Origin: Oligoflexia bacterium
Lineage (GTDB): Bacteria; Bdellovibrionota; UBA1018
DNA: 60,908 nucleotides
Assembly: GCA_903935335.1 (NCBI GenBank)
Contig: CAIZRG010000021.1
Location: 1 to 60,908, forward strand
Direction of reading: 5' to 3'
Part shown: one piece after another, positions 8,813-18,871 of the stretch
How the letters are laid out: every line of letters starts with the position of its first letter
How positions within the stretch are numbered: position 1 is the first letter of the stretch
Notes under the pieces: model-generated
Databases searched by the model: none
Seen by the model: the letters and a program-made list of their open reading frames with translations, nothing else
Told to the model about the DNA's origin: nothing
Position numbers and translations under genes: made by a program

Positions 8813-10051
8813 ATGTCCTTTGTATTCCTGCCTTTTCTTGCATGGGTTGCTTTCACCTCATCAACCGTGTTTGCCGACTTTGTGATTCATGGCTGGGAAA
8901 ATCAAAATGAAGAAAAGGCAGTGTTCTCGTTTCAATTAACAGAGATTTATTACCACTCTGATTCAAATTTCAACCGCTCCGGCATTCAATCCAGTATTCC
9001 TGGGCTTTATTCTTATGATCGCTTCCAGAGTGATTTAACTTTAAGATATGGATTTTCTCAATTTTTTAGCTCTTTCGCAAGACTGAGCTGGGGATATATT
9101 CACTTAGACAGTGAGACTCAATCAGGAACTAGATTTGGCCTGATGGACCAAACGGCAGGAATGACCTACCGAGTTTACGGACCCTCCAAAACTCATCTAC
9201 TAACAAACGAAACGCCTTCAATTGATCTTCAAACTCAAATTGACATCCCTGCTTATCGCCGCCAAACCTCTCTGACGGAAGGGACTCCAGACCTAGGGGA
9301 TGGCTCGCTTGATTGGACTGGCGGACTCTTTCTCACTCTACCCATCACCCGAACTCCCAGTGCTCAGATCTCTTCGATTTTTGGAGGTGGCTACACGCTT
9401 CGAACACTCAATTACTCAGGAGCCTTCCCATACTCCGTTCATCTTCAATATATTCCTCGATCTGAAGGATTTTTTGCTGATATTGCTTTGCTTGGGACAT
9501 TTTCATCCCAAACAGATACCGTTTTAAATCGTTTTACCCAATCCAGTGGTGGGAGCTTCATGACAGATGCTGTCAACCCCTCCTTACTCCAATTCAAAGG
9601 AACACTGGGCTATCAGGTGAGTCAATCCACAGAGTTTTGGCTCTCTGCCATGCAAAGCCTTTGGGGGCAACAAAGTCCTAACGGTTTGAGTCTCCTCCTG
9701 GGCTTTCAAACCCAACTGGGTCATAAACACTCCAAAAATCCAACCCAACTCACTCCCAAAACTTATGGCTTATCCAACCAAGGTTTCCTCACTTACTCTT
9801 TGGATGCCCAGATCAAAAAAACAAATGAAAGATTGAACCTTGTCAAGATTGATAAAGGGAGACAAGATGGAGTAGAAGTAGGACAGATTTTTGATATCTT
9901 TTCATCAAAAGAAAATCGCTCTCCAGAAGAAGCGATTGCTCGAGCAAAGGTATCTAGCATCAAACTCAATGAAGCTGTATTGGATATCACTGAGTTTTAT
10001 CAAGAAATTTGGGTAGAAACGGGATTTTTGGCTAAACGCCTCATCCCTTAA
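8813..10051 (+). CDS. Secreted, probable outer-membrane barrel-like protein with C-terminal FlgT-C-like domain
   Basis: A 412-residue protein with a signal peptide ending TVFA (about residue 21). Residues 30-300 alternate polar and hydrophobic residues with many aromatics (LTLRYGFSQFF, FARLSWGYIHL, GTLGYQVSQSTEFWLSA), consistent with beta strands in the outer membrane. Residues 335-412 form a separate domain, NLVKIDKGRQDGVEVGQIFD, whose 'G-x-x-x-G-V-x-x-G-x-x-F' pattern resembles the FlgT C-terminal fold. The paired gene at 10082 starts 31 bases downstream. No function can be assigned; a porin-like or envelope assembly role is a guess. Confidence 0.6.
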   Translation: MSFVFLPFLAWVAFTSSTVFADFVIHGWENQNEEKAVFSFQLTEIYYHSDSNFNRSGIQSSIPGLYSYDRFQSDLTLRYGFSQFFSSFARLSWGYIHLDSETQSGTRFGLMDQTAGMTYRVYGPSKTHLLTNETPSIDLQTQIDIPAYRRQTSLTEGTPDLGDGSLDWTGGLFLTLPITRTPSAQISSIFGGGYTLRTLNYSGAFPYSVHLQYIPRSEGFFADIALLGTFSSQTDTVLNRFTQSSGGSFMTDAVNPSLLQFKGTLGYQVSQSTEFWLSAMQSLWGQQSPNGLSLLLGFQTQLGHKHSKNPTQLTPKTYGLSNQGFLTYSLDAQIKKTNERLNLVKIDKGRQDGVEVGQIFDIFSSKENRSPEEAIARAKVSSIKLNEAVLDITEFYQEIWVETGFLAKRLIP

Positions 10052-10081
10052 AAATCAAATCAGAAGTGTCAGGGGGGAAAA

Positions 10082-10840
10082 ATGACAAAAAAAATAGTTC
10101 AAAATTTTAGTGTAGGGATCGGTCTCTTTTTACTCCTCTGTTTACTTCTTTGTCCAATGACCTTTGGATCTAAATTTGCTAATCAATTCACAGAGTTTGA
10201 ACTTCCTCCCCAGTGGCAATGCAATCTAGAAGGAGCGGAATGGGTCTGCCAAAGTACAAACGACACCAAAAAACGAGATGCAATCATTGTCTTAGCTGCA
10301 AAGCTCAAGGGTGATCAAGACAGTCTGGATCAGTACTTAAGCTATTTGAAAGCAGCTAAAACGTTTAACAGTGTTCAAGGAAAACCCGTTAAATCTGAAC
10401 CTAAATACGCTAAAACAATTAACCTCAGTGGACAGCCTTGGGTAGACTCTCTCCATATGGAGTCTGAAATCCCAGGATTTTATACGCGATATCTTGCCAC
10501 AGTAAAACAGGATATCGGTGTTTTGGTGACTTACTCCATCAATAAAGCAAAGTATCAATATTACTTAGATGATTTTGAAAATCTAGTCAAAACCCTCAAG
10601 GTTTTTCGAAAACCGGGTGGCATCAATGTTGCTCCCTCTCAAGCTAATTTATTTCAAAATACTCAAATTCCAATCAATGTCGGCTCAGATAGTGTTTTTC
10701 CAGGTGCTCAAGTCCAAGGAGGATCTGAAAGCAAACCTATTGCTTCTGAAAAATCTCAAAAATCAAAGATGAATTTCATTCTTATAGGAATAGGAGTCGT
10801 TGGATTTTTCCTCTGGAGAAGAATGAGAAATAATAGTTAA
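10082..10840 (+). CDS. Exported protein with C-terminal membrane anchor, unknown function
   Basis: A 252-residue protein with an N-terminal signal or anchor (GIGLFLLLCLLLC, residues 12-24) and a C-terminal hydrophobic helix (FILIGIGVVGFFLW, about 230-245) ending in RRMRNNS. The middle domain (about 35-180) holds two early cysteines (WQCNLEG, WVCQST) and aromatic-rich strands. The region between 180 and 225 is low complexity. The C-terminal helix plus basic tail looks like a sorting-type tail, but no PEP or LPXTG motif precedes it. It is probably co-transcribed with the barrel-like gene. A GGGGGG run lies just before the start. Confidence 0.55.
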   Translation: MTKKIVQNFSVGIGLFLLLCLLLCPMTFGSKFANQFTEFELPPQWQCNLEGAEWVCQSTNDTKKRDAIIVLAAKLKGDQDSLDQYLSYLKAAKTFNSVQGKPVKSEPKYAKTINLSGQPWVDSLHMESEIPGFYTRYLATVKQDIGVLVTYSINKAKYQYYLDDFENLVKTLKVFRKPGGINVAPSQANLFQNTQIPINVGSDSVFPGAQVQGGSESKPIASEKSQKSKMNFILIGIGVVGFFLWRRMRNNS

Positions 10841-10852
10841 GACCTCAATTGA

Positions 10853-12250
10853 TCAAGAATAAGAGCGTTTGAGAACAATAGGCTTTAACCGGGCTAAAAC
10901 TTTTGGAGAAGGCGCCGGACCTAAAGCTAAAATACTCCTACACTCATCCTTGAAAATGGAATGAGCAACTCGCTTGATGTCATCCACGTTCACGGCATCA
11001 ATCTGGCGACACACCTCTGAAACTGATACATACTTGCCTAAAAAAATTTCATTTTTAGCAATACTGGACATCCGAGACTCAACACAATCTGAAGCCAGCA
11101 AAATAGATCCCTTCAGATTATCTTGAATCATTCTGAGCTCTTTTTGAGATAAAGACTTTGCTTTAACCTTCCTTACACACTCCTCAATGAGCTTTAAACA
11201 GAGCAAGACTTCTCCCATTCCAGTTGCTGCATAAATTGAAAAAACGCCGGTATCTAGAAACGGAGAAAGAGAAGAATAAACAGTATAGGCAAGCCCATTT
11301 TTCTCACGAATTTCCTGGAAAAGAGAAGAGCTCATTCCCCCTCCTAAATAAACATTGAGTAAAAAAGCTGCAAATCGGTCTTGGGCGGCAAAATGAGGCC
11401 CAGGAACACCCCAAATCAAATGAATTTGCTCAGTGGGTCGCACGACCCAATGAGTCCCACTCATTAAACGAGGAGGTTCTAGATATTCAAACTTCAAAGA
11501 GCGCCCCAGAGACCGCTGATGACGCCCTGGCCAGTGCAACTGACGGAGCGCTTGGATTTTTCGAATCACGGACTCGTGCGAAACATCCCCAGCTACGGCT
11601 AAGACTAAATTCTCAGGACGATAATAAGTTCTAAAAAAATGCAACAAGTCATCTCTTTTCATGTTTCGAATATTCGAAGATGAGCCTAAGATGGGCCGAC
11701 CCAGGCCATGCTTTCCAAAGACGGATTCAAAATAAAGATCAAAAGCAAGCTCCTCAGGAGATTCTTCGACCATTGCAATCTCCTGTAAAATCACTTTTCG
11801 CTCCCGCTCAATTTCTTCTCTAGCAAACCTCGAATTCAAAACAATGTCAGATAAAATGTCTAACCCTAGACCTAAATCCCGATCCAACAACAAAAGATGA
11901 AAACAGGTATGCTCCCGAGCCGTAAAAGCATTAAACTCTCCTCCCACTTGATCCACTTCCCGAGCAATCTGAAGAGAGGTTCTACTCTTGGTCCCCTTAA
12001 ACAGCATATGTTCCAAAAAATGACTGACTCCCGCTTCTTCAATGAGCTCATGCCGAGTTCCCATCTTCACCCAAATCCCCATCGAAAGACTCCGGTACTC
12101 CCGATGACGTTCTGAAAGAACAGTTAAACCATTTTCAAAAACTGTTTTCTTAAAGCGACTTTGAGATAACATGCTTCGAACTTTAGCTGACTCTCCATCC
12201 TTTTGTCGATCTTTAGGACCTTTTTCGTCATTTTTACTCTTGGCGCTCAT
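10853..12250 (-). CDS. M16-family zinc peptidase (processing-protease-like)
   Basis: A 465-residue M16 metalloprotease (insulinase/mitochondrial processing peptidase type). The inverted zinc motif HFLEH is at residues 77-81, and the third ligand is Glu157 in LQEIAM, 76 residues later. The C-terminal M16 domain has YLGGGMSSSLFQEIREKNGL, the usual substrate-side segment. There is no signal peptide, so it is cytosolic. In many bacteria a similar single gene lies next to rpsO/pnp; here pnp is 22 kb away. ATG 12250 has AGAGG upstream; TTG 12268 is possible. It diverges from the polysaccharide locus with 25 bases between starts. Confidence 0.9.
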   Translation of the reverse strand: MSAKSKNDEKGPKDRQKDGESAKVRSMLSQSRFKKTVFENGLTVLSERHREYRSLSMGIWVKMGTRHELIEEAGVSHFLEHMLFKGTKSRTSLQIAREVDQVGGEFNAFTAREHTCFHLLLLDRDLGLGLDILSDIVLNSRFAREEIERERKVILQEIAMVEESPEELAFDLYFESVFGKHGLGRPILGSSSNIRNMKRDDLLHFFRTYYRPENLVLAVAGDVSHESVIRKIQALRQLHWPGRHQRSLGRSLKFEYLEPPRLMSGTHWVVRPTEQIHLIWGVPGPHFAAQDRFAAFLLNVYLGGGMSSSLFQEIREKNGLAYTVYSSLSPFLDTGVFSIYAATGMGEVLLCLKLIEECVRKVKAKSLSQKELRMIQDNLKGSILLASDCVESRMSSIAKNEIFLGKYVSVSEVCRQIDAVNVDDIKRVAHSIFKDECRSILALGPAPSPKVLARLKPIVLKRSYS

Positions 12251-12275
12251 GCAAAGCCTCTGAGACAATCAAGTT

Positions 12276-13061
12276 GTGAGACTCCTTCCACTTCCTAAAA
12301 AACACCCCTCGCAGATTGTCTTCCACATCCCTCAAAACACCCAAAGCCTCCTGGACGTTGGATGTAATGTCGGCAGTCATCTGGCTAAAGCACACGAAAT
12401 GGGAATTAAAAATCTAAAGGGAATTGAAATTAACCCAGAAGCTGTTAAAATTGCAAAAGACCAATTAAGCCACATACAACACCATGAAATCATTCATGAC
12501 TCTGCTGAAAATCTTCCTTTTGAATCTCAGTCCATCGATACAGTCCTGTGCAGTGAAGTCCTTGAGCATATTCCTAATGAGCTACGATCTCAAGTGATTC
12601 AATCCATTCACAGGGTTTTAATCCCTCATGGTACTTTGATCCTCACAGTTCCTTATCAAGGAGCTTTTTCGTGTTTGGATCCTGCGAATATCCGATTTCG
12701 ACTCCCGAAAATTTTTCGCTGGATTTCGCAGCTCTTAGGTGGAAAAGGACGTGATGCAGGCTTCATAGGACAAAAACAAGGTATCATTTGGCACCACCAT
12801 TTTAAGCTCTCTGAACTTGAGCAACTCCTCACTCCTGACTTTAAAATCAAGCAGATCCGATGGAGGGGATGCCTTCTAACTCCCCTGTGTGGTTATTTAG
12901 CTTTTCCCTTTTATCGCAAGGGGTGGTTTGATCACCCCATTCTTCAATTCATTCAAGCAATAGAAACCCTAGAAATGCAAGTCCAGTTTGGTCCTTTTTG
13001 GTCTTACAATATTCTGATTGTTGCTCAAAAAAATCAAACTCAGGAATCTCAACTGAAATGA
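12276..13061 (+). CDS. Class I SAM-dependent methyltransferase
   Basis: A 261-residue cytosolic methyltransferase starting at GTG 12276, forced by an upstream in-frame stop at 12261. Motif I is LLDVGCNVGSHL (about 25-36), the acidic end of strand 2 is GIEINPEA, and the motif IV region is IDTVLCSEVLEHIP, followed by HGTLILTVPYQG. This is the ubiquinone/UbiE-like Methyltransf_11 layout. As first gene of a four-gene operon with three GT4 enzymes, it most likely methylates a sugar or lipid-linked glycan. Its stop overlaps the next start as ATGA. Confidence 0.85.
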   Translation: MRLLPLPKKHPSQIVFHIPQNTQSLLDVGCNVGSHLAKAHEMGIKNLKGIEINPEAVKIAKDQLSHIQHHEIIHDSAENLPFESQSIDTVLCSEVLEHIPNELRSQVIQSIHRVLIPHGTLILTVPYQGAFSCLDPANIRFRLPKIFRWISQLLGGKGRDAGFIGQKQGIIWHHHFKLSELEQLLTPDFKIKQIRWRGCLLTPLCGYLAFPFYRKGWFDHPILQFIQAIETLEMQVQFGPFWSYNILIVAQKNQTQESQLK

Positions 13062-14245
13062 CTTTTTCAAAAATTATTTTCATCACTGAATGCCTACACT
13101 TTCCACCTCTTGGAGGAGGACAAATTCGTGACTTCTTCATGCTCAAGCTTTTATCTGAACATCACCCCATTGAAGTCCTCACTTTTGATTCACAACAAGC
13201 AGAACCCTTGCCCAAGCAAATCTCTGTCGAAGTCGTTGCACGAGACAAGCCTTCTTTAGTCAAGAAAATCTTATCCCCCTTCCGGTCCTATATCATGAAT
13301 GGCTATAGCCAAAACTTAGCAAAAGCAATCCAAAACAAGGCCACAGTCACAACCCTCCTGTGGGCCTCTCGTCTGACGATGGGAAAGTACATCCATCTTG
13401 GAAAAAGACTTGGACTGAAAATCCTTTTAGATGAACATAATGTAGAAAGTGACCTTCTTCTGAAATCGGCCTGGAAATATCTAGGGTTTAAGCCCAGCTC
13501 TTGGCTCCACCTTGTCACTGCTCTGCAAACTCGATGTCTAGAGCGTCATTTTTGTCAGCTAGCCCATCAGGTCACAGCAACTTCTACTGTTGATGCCCAA
13601 CTTTTGAGTCAACTTTCAGAACGCTTAGTTTATTCTCTGCCTAACTGTATTGACTCTCTAGGAACTAGTCTCCTGCCCACCCTTAAAAACCCTACCCCTG
13701 AAAGCTCTGATTTTTTATTCGTAGGTTCATTGAATTATGAACCTAACGTCGAAGGTCTGCACTGGTTTATTCAAGAAGTACTTCCTTTATTAAGAAATCT
13801 GCTTTTGCCTCATTCACCAAAAATTTCTTTGGTAGGTTTTCATCCGCACCCCTCACTCATCCAACTCACAAAAAAAAATAATCTTACCCTTCATGCAAAT
13901 CCAATTCATATAAGACCTTTTCTCCAATCGACTCAAGTTCTTTTTGTCCCTCTCTTGTCAGGAAGTGGAACGCGAATAAAAATTCTAGAAGGAATGTCTT
14001 TTGGAAAAGCAATTATCAGTACTACCAAAGGTCAGGAAGGACTTAATCTCACTCACGGTCAAGGAATTTGGATCGCAGACTCAGCTCTCGAATTTGCCAA
14101 AGGTATGAAAACGCTCTGGAATGATTTAAAACTTAGAAAAAATCTAGAAACCCAGGCCAAACTGATTAGCCAAGAAAACTATGATTGGAGAAAAATGAGA
14201 CCTAAGATTAAAATTCTTTTACAGGGATTTAAAAACCATTTATGA
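13058..14245 (+). CDS. GT4-type glycosyltransferase
   Basis: A 395-residue GT-B fold enzyme. The N-terminal domain has the acceptor-side GGG motif (FPPLGGGQIRD); the C-terminal domain has FLFVGSLNYEPNVEGLHWF and VPLLSGSGTRIKILEGMSFG, the nucleotide-sugar site. The 'PNVEG..WF' and 'GSGTRIKILE' pattern resembles sugar transferases found in exosortase-associated polysaccharide loci, though no exosortase gene is seen here. ATG 13058 overlaps the methyltransferase stop; an upstream frame to 12998 overlaps that gene and is unlikely. Sugar specificity cannot be read from sequence. Confidence 0.88.
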   Translation: MTFSKIIFITECLHFPPLGGGQIRDFFMLKLLSEHHPIEVLTFDSQQAEPLPKQISVEVVARDKPSLVKKILSPFRSYIMNGYSQNLAKAIQNKATVTTLLWASRLTMGKYIHLGKRLGLKILLDEHNVESDLLLKSAWKYLGFKPSSWLHLVTALQTRCLERHFCQLAHQVTATSTVDAQLLSQLSERLVYSLPNCIDSLGTSLLPTLKNPTPESSDFLFVGSLNYEPNVEGLHWFIQEVLPLLRNLLLPHSPKISLVGFHPHPSLIQLTKKNNLTLHANPIHIRPFLQSTQVLFVPLLSGSGTRIKILEGMSFGKAIISTTKGQEGLNLTHGQGIWIADSALEFAKGMKTLWNDLKLRKNLETQAKLISQENYDWRKMRPKIKILLQGFKNHL

Positions 14246-15390
14246 AAATTCTCCAAGTTTCAAAATTTTATCACCCCTTTTTGGGAGGCATTGAAACTGT
14301 AGTCAGATACCTCTCAGAAGGCCTTATAGATGAAGGCTTTAAAGTTTCTGTTTTATGCTTTTCAAACACGATTAAAAAAATTGAAATCTCCAGCATGAAT
14401 GGGGTTGAGCTCCTCCGAGCTCCAATCCTAACAAATATTTCTTCTCAACCTCTTTCTTGGCAGTATGTCCGCACCTTGAGAAACCTTGCCAATCAATTCG
14501 ATGTTGTTCACTTCCACTCACCCAATCCATTAGCCGAAGTGGCATCCTTGACTTGGTCAACTCGATCAGCTCGTGTTGTGACTTACCATGCTGAGGTCAC
14601 TCGCCAAAAAAACTTACTCCCCATCTATAATTGGTTTTTGCACCATTTCTTAAATCAGACTGATCAAATTGTCGTATCCAGCACTGTCATGCTTGAACAA
14701 GCTTCTTATCTTAAAAAGCATAAGAAAAAATGTCAAGTTATACCTTTTGGAATTCCTAATAATCACTCAACTGACCTTGAATTGAAAAACAGGGTCCAAA
14801 AACTTCATACTCGATATGGGAATTTTATTTTGTTCGTAGGCCGATGGGTCAGTTATAAAGGACTTTCTTACCTGATTGAAGCCATGAATCATATCAAACA
14901 ACACAAGCCCCAAGTGAAATTACTTCTCATCGGAGATGGCCCTATTCGTTCTCATTTAGAGGCTCAAATCCAAACTCTCCAACTCCAAAACCAAGTCCAT
15001 TTGATAGGAAGAGTGGAAAGTACTCAGGAACTTCAAGCGTATTACCATGCTTGTGAGTTTCTCGTTCTACCTTCGATTTCAAAGTCAGAAGCTTTTGGAA
15101 TGGTCCTCTTAGAAGCAATGCAAGCTTCAAAACCAGTAATCACAACAAAAATTCAATCTGGAGTAATTGAAGTTAACCAAGAGGGAGTAACTGGTCTTCA
15201 AGTTGAAACAAAAAATTCTTCTGCACTATCTTTAGCAATACTTGAACTCTTGGATCAACCTGAACTCCAACGAAAAATGGGAGAAAACGCTAAAAAAAGA
15301 GTTGAAAATCACTACAGCCAAACTCAAATGGTTAAAAACTATTCTAATTTATATAAATTAGTTAACTTTTCAAGAAAAAGAAATTCATGA
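14242..15390 (+). CDS. GT4-family glycosyltransferase
   Basis: A 382-residue GT-B enzyme. The N-terminus MKILQVSKFYHPFLGGIE with VVRYLSEGL is the classic GT4 acceptor-domain start. The donor site has ILFVGRWVSYKGLSYLIEA, LLIGDGP and SEAFGMVLLEAMQASKPVI with the E-x7-E pair. It resembles mannosyl- or rhamnosyl-type GT4 enzymes, but the donor is unknown. It overlaps both neighbours by ATGA, so the four genes 12276-16535 are translationally coupled. Confidence 0.92.
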   Translation: MKILQVSKFYHPFLGGIETVVRYLSEGLIDEGFKVSVLCFSNTIKKIEISSMNGVELLRAPILTNISSQPLSWQYVRTLRNLANQFDVVHFHSPNPLAEVASLTWSTRSARVVTYHAEVTRQKNLLPIYNWFLHHFLNQTDQIVVSSTVMLEQASYLKKHKKKCQVIPFGIPNNHSTDLELKNRVQKLHTRYGNFILFVGRWVSYKGLSYLIEAMNHIKQHKPQVKLLLIGDGPIRSHLEAQIQTLQLQNQVHLIGRVESTQELQAYYHACEFLVLPSISKSEAFGMVLLEAMQASKPVITTKIQSGVIEVNQEGVTGLQVETKNSSALSLAILELLDQPELQRKMGENAKKRVENHYSQTQMVKNYSNLYKLVNFSRKRNS

Positions 15391-16535
15391 AAACAATTTT
15401 AGTTTTATCCCATTCTGGTATTCTTGAGGTCAATCGTACTCCTTATCAAGTACTTTCCAAAATAGCTTTCGTTCAAGTTATCTTGATTGTGCCGTCTTCT
15501 TGGAAGGGAGACCTCATTGAAAATCTAAGCTACCATCCCGGTAAACACATCGAACGATTCATCGTAAAAGCCTTACCCGTTCGAATATCAGGGAATGGTT
15601 CTTTATTTACATTTAAAGGACTTTCTCACCTGATCAAAACACTTCCCACTCCTGATATTCTCTTCGTCGATGAAGAGCCTTGGAGCTTAGCTGCGCTTCA
15701 GGCATTTTGGGTATTGAGAAAAATTCCAATCCGATGTTTTTTTTCAAAACAAAATATTCTGAAGCATTATCCTTGGCCTTTTCGACAAATTGAGAAATGG
15801 ATTTATCAATCCTCCCAAATGGCTTTTGTTATCTCAGAAGAAGTTCAAACTGTTCTTCAGACGAAAGGTTTTTCTAAAAGTTGTTTTAGATTATCACATT
15901 CAATTGACCCAGCTCTTTTTAAACCTCTGAGCAGTAAAGATCAGGCAAATCAAAGAGCAAAACTTGGTATTCTAAAAAATATTATTTTTTTATACGCAGG
16001 CAGAATGACTGAGGAAAAAGGGATCAAACTTCTGCTATCTGTAGTCAAGAAAATTTTATCTCAACCTCAGTTCAATGCAGTGGGTTTTCTTTGGATTGGA
16101 AACGGCCCGTTATTAGAAGAAGTCAAACAAGAAATGAAGGCTTTTCCTTCTACATCAGTTCAAGTGTTAAATGCAGTAGCGCACAACCAAATTGGATCGT
16201 ACTTAGCACTTTGCGATGTTTTAATCCTTCCCTCTCAAACTCGTCCTCACTGGAAAGAACAATTTGGAAGAATCTTAATCGAAGCTATGGCTTCCCAAAC
16301 AGCTGTCTTAGGATCTGATTCAGGAGAAATTTCAAAAATTATTAAAGAAACAGGCGGAGGGTTAGTTTTTAGAGAAAATAGTCCAGAAGAACTAGAAAAA
16401 CAAATAAAATTTTTTATCCAAAACCCAGAAAAACTTAAACTATTTAAAGAGTCTGGCTATCACTTTATTTTAAAAAATTTTACCCACGAAGCTGTTGCTC
16501 ACCGTTTGGGTCATGATCTTAAAATCATGAACTAG
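15387..16535 (+). CDS. GT4-family glycosyltransferase
   Basis: A 382-residue GT4-type enzyme, last gene of the plus-strand operon that starts at 12276. The C-terminal half shows IIFLYAGRMTEEKGIKLLL, FLWIGNGPLLEEVKQ and EQFGRILIEAMASQTAVLG, with the E-x7-E pair. The N-terminal half begins MKTILVLSHSGI and is less conserved. Its last 11 bases overlap the end of the convergent glycosyltransferase gene at 16525, leaving no room for a terminator. Confidence 0.9.
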   Translation: MKTILVLSHSGILEVNRTPYQVLSKIAFVQVILIVPSSWKGDLIENLSYHPGKHIERFIVKALPVRISGNGSLFTFKGLSHLIKTLPTPDILFVDEEPWSLAALQAFWVLRKIPIRCFFSKQNILKHYPWPFRQIEKWIYQSSQMAFVISEEVQTVLQTKGFSKSCFRLSHSIDPALFKPLSSKDQANQRAKLGILKNIIFLYAGRMTEEKGIKLLLSVVKKILSQPQFNAVGFLWIGNGPLLEEVKQEMKAFPSTSVQVLNAVAHNQIGSYLALCDVLILPSQTRPHWKEQFGRILIEAMASQTAVLGSDSGEISKIIKETGGGLVFRENSPEELEKQIKFFIQNPEKLKLFKESGYHFILKNFTHEAVAHRLGHDLKIMN

Positions 16536-17685
16536 AAATTGATTTCAGTAGGGTTAAGTAGTCTCGCCCGACCTCACTCCACGGCCTATTGACTGCGACC
16601 TGTCGAGCAGCACGCCCCATCGCTTCACAACGATGAAAATTTAAAATCAATGTTTCTAAGTATTCTACCATTTCATCAACTGAGCAGGGGTCTTGAATCA
16701 GAAAACCTGATTGTCCATGAACCATCAAGTCAGACACTCCAGCACACTGAGATATCACTACAGGGAGTCCACAAGACATCGCTTCTAATCCAACCAACCC
16801 AAAGGGTTCATACAAGGTCGGTAAAAAAAAGAAATCAGCCATTTGGTAATACTTCAATACATCTGGAGTATGGGAAATAAGTCTCAGCTGATCTTGAATC
16901 TGAAGTTCATAAGCTAAGCTTATCCAAGATTCAGTCTGAGTCACCCCTACAGCAACCAAGACTCCTTTTTTTTTAGCTGCTTCAGAGCATGCTGCCAAAC
17001 TTCGCATCGCCATCTGAAGGCCTTTCCGCTCAGGCTCACCCACGAACAATACTACCTTTTGATCTAAACCTATAGAAAGGGACTGTTTGAACTCTTTTTT
17101 AACAGGAGCTAAATCCACCGGAAGTGGACAAAACCGGTCAGGATCCACCCCATGATGAATGACATGAATCCTCTCAGGCTGAATTTTAAAAAAAGTTTGT
17201 AAATCTTTTGCAACTCCTTGAGAAATTGCAATGTATTGCTTATTATTTTGAAAAAGAATTTTTTCCATCCCAAGATGAAATCCGAGTTCGATTTTTCGAT
17301 AAATTTTTCTAAAGAAGAAATCTTTTGAACGTAAATGGACTTGATTCCATCCTGCATGAATAAACTGTACATGAACGATATCGCTTTTTAATGAGCAAGT
17401 CCCAGTAGCATGAATAAAAGGACGATTTCCAAAAAACCTCCATCGATAAAATAAAAAAAGGGTTACTCCATAAAAAATGATCGATTTTAAAAGAACAGGC
17501 CGTTTAAGATAGGGTCTCACACGATTAACTTTTGCATTTTCCCATTTCTCTTTCCCAAATAAAGTAAAAGAAACAATATCAACCTGAAACTCAGGATCTA
17601 AGCACTTTAGAATTTCTAGAGTCGATTGATCTTGCCCACCCCAAGGATTGAGATCATGAATCAAGAAGGCCAATCTTCGTTTCAT
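16525..17685 (-). CDS. GT4-family glycosyltransferase
   Basis: A 386-residue GT4 enzyme starting [18 protein letters not shown]. Features: YIAISQGVAKDLQTFF and VIHHGVDPDRF in the linker, KVVLFVGEPERKGLQMAM, and YEPFGLVGLEAMSCGLPVV with the E-x7-E pair. The overall pattern is like lipopolysaccharide core glucosyltransferases of the WaaG type. ATG 17685 has AAGGA upstream; GTG 17703 would add six residues. It is the last gene of the minus operon 22470-16525 and overlaps the preceding gene by 32 bases. Confidence 0.9.
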   Translation of the reverse strand: MKRRLAFLIHDLNPWGGQDQSTLEILKCLDPEFQVDIVSFTLFGKEKWENAKVNRVRPYLKRPVLLKSIIFYGVTLFLFYRWRFFGNRPFIHATGTCSLKSDIVHVQFIHAGWNQVHLRSKDFFFRKIYRKIELGFHLGMEKILFQNNKQYIAISQGVAKDLQTFFKIQPERIHVIHHGVDPDRFCPLPVDLAPVKKEFKQSLSIGLDQKVVLFVGEPERKGLQMAMRSLAACSEAAKKKGVLVAVGVTQTESWISLAYELQIQDQLRLISHTPDVLKYYQMADFFFLPTLYEPFGLVGLEAMSCGLPVVISQCAGVSDLMVHGQSGFLIQDPCSVDEMVEYLETLILNFHRCEAMGRAARQVAVNRPWSEVGRDYLTLLKSISSS

Positions 17686-18871
17686 CTCTACAAATCCTTT
17701 CACAGAGTTTCACCATAGACTCGGCATAAGTATGAAGGGTAAATTTTTTTAAAAAAACCTGCCTTGCTTCTCTAACCATAGCTAAGCGTCTTTTGGAATC
17801 ATCTAAAAGATAAATGACTTGTCTTGCTAAATCACCAGGAACTGAATGAGAGAAAAGACACCCTGTTTTTCCGTCTTCAATCATCTCTAAAATTCCTCCT
17901 GAGGCTGAGGCTACAACAGGAACTTCACAAGCCATCGCTTCAAGAACGACACGACCAAAGGGCTCAGGCCTGAGGGAAGCATGAATAATTAAATCAAGTC
18001 CATTGATCGCTGTAGTAACGTCTTTTTGAAATCCACAACAATAGACCCATTCTTTTTTAGGTAACCTCTGAATCCTCTCCAAGACCTCTTTCTTAAAATC
18101 AAGATCCCCATCCGTGTCATAAACGGTATCCCCAATCAGAACAAAGCGCACAGTCTTACCCTGAAGCATGAGTGTTTCAGCCATCTCAAGAAATTCAAGC
18201 TGACCCTTCCATCGAGCAAAAACACCTACGATCCCAAGGATTGGGACTGAAGAATCAACCTGAAAAATAGATCGGAAGGAATCATTAGGCTGCTGATGGT
18301 AAAGCTTTGGATCTAAACCATTGTAAACCACAGGAATCTGATCTTCTTTAAAATGAAGTGCCGTAGCCTTAGAATTAGCAATCCATTCTATTCTTAAAAT
18401 TTTCTTAAAAAAATAAAGAAAATAAGATTGAGGCTTTTCAAAAAGATCTCGAAGATGCCAAATCACAGGTATACCTGTCCATAATTTTACAAAAGCTGAA
18501 AAATAATGACATTTTAAACCTGTAGTATGGATTAAATTGATTCGTTCTTTTTTAAGTATTATAATTAATTGGACTATATAAAAAAAAATGAAAGGAGATG
18601 CCATCACTGCAAAAACTAAGCTTCTAATAGGTTTAGACCTACTCATTCGCAGCAAGAGTTGAGGCATTTCTAAAATTTCAAAGGAAATCCCTTCTCTCCT
18701 CAAAGCATCGATGAGAAGTCCTTTGGGCTTAGGCAATAAAACCCAAGGAATCACCCTTTCATTCATTGTCTTTATCCCCACTAATAACTCTAAAAGACTT
18801 TTTTCAGCTCCCCCCAAGTGAGTAGCCACACCATAAAAACAAACTCGATAGGGCTTCAAAGGAAGGCTCAT
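17654..18871 (-). CDS. GT4-family glycosyltransferase
   Basis: A 405-residue GT4 enzyme. N-terminal [20 protein letters not shown], interdomain [12 protein letters not shown] and [11 protein letters not shown], donor site [19 protein letters not shown], and [20 protein letters not shown] with the E-x7-E pair. A hydrophobic stretch near residues 87-108 ([21 protein letters not shown]) may sit at the membrane. ATG 18871 overlaps the asnB stop as ATGA, which decides the start. Confidence 0.9.
   Translation of the reverse strand: MSLPLKPYRVCFYGVATHLGGAEKSLLELLVGIKTMNERVIPWVLLPKPKGLLIDALRREGISFEILEMPQLLLRMSRSKPIRSLVFAVMASPFIFFYIVQLIIILKKERINLIHTTGLKCHYFSAFVKLWTGIPVIWHLRDLFEKPQSYFLYFFKKILRIEWIANSKATALHFKEDQIPVVYNGLDPKLYHQQPNDSFRSIFQVDSSVPILGIVGVFARWKGQLEFLEMAETLMLQGKTVRFVLIGDTVYDTDGDLDFKKEVLERIQRLPKKEWVYCCGFQKDVTTAINGLDLIIHASLRPEPFGRVVLEAMACEVPVVASASGGILEMIEDGKTGCLFSHSVPGDLARQVIYLLDDSKRRLAMVREARQVFLKKFTLHTYAESMVKLCERICRDETKIGLLDS

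Noticed and set aside
10770..10840. PEP-CTERM sorting signal in the C-terminal helix and RR tail
   Set aside because: No PEP or similar motif precedes the helix and no exosortase gene was found in the window.
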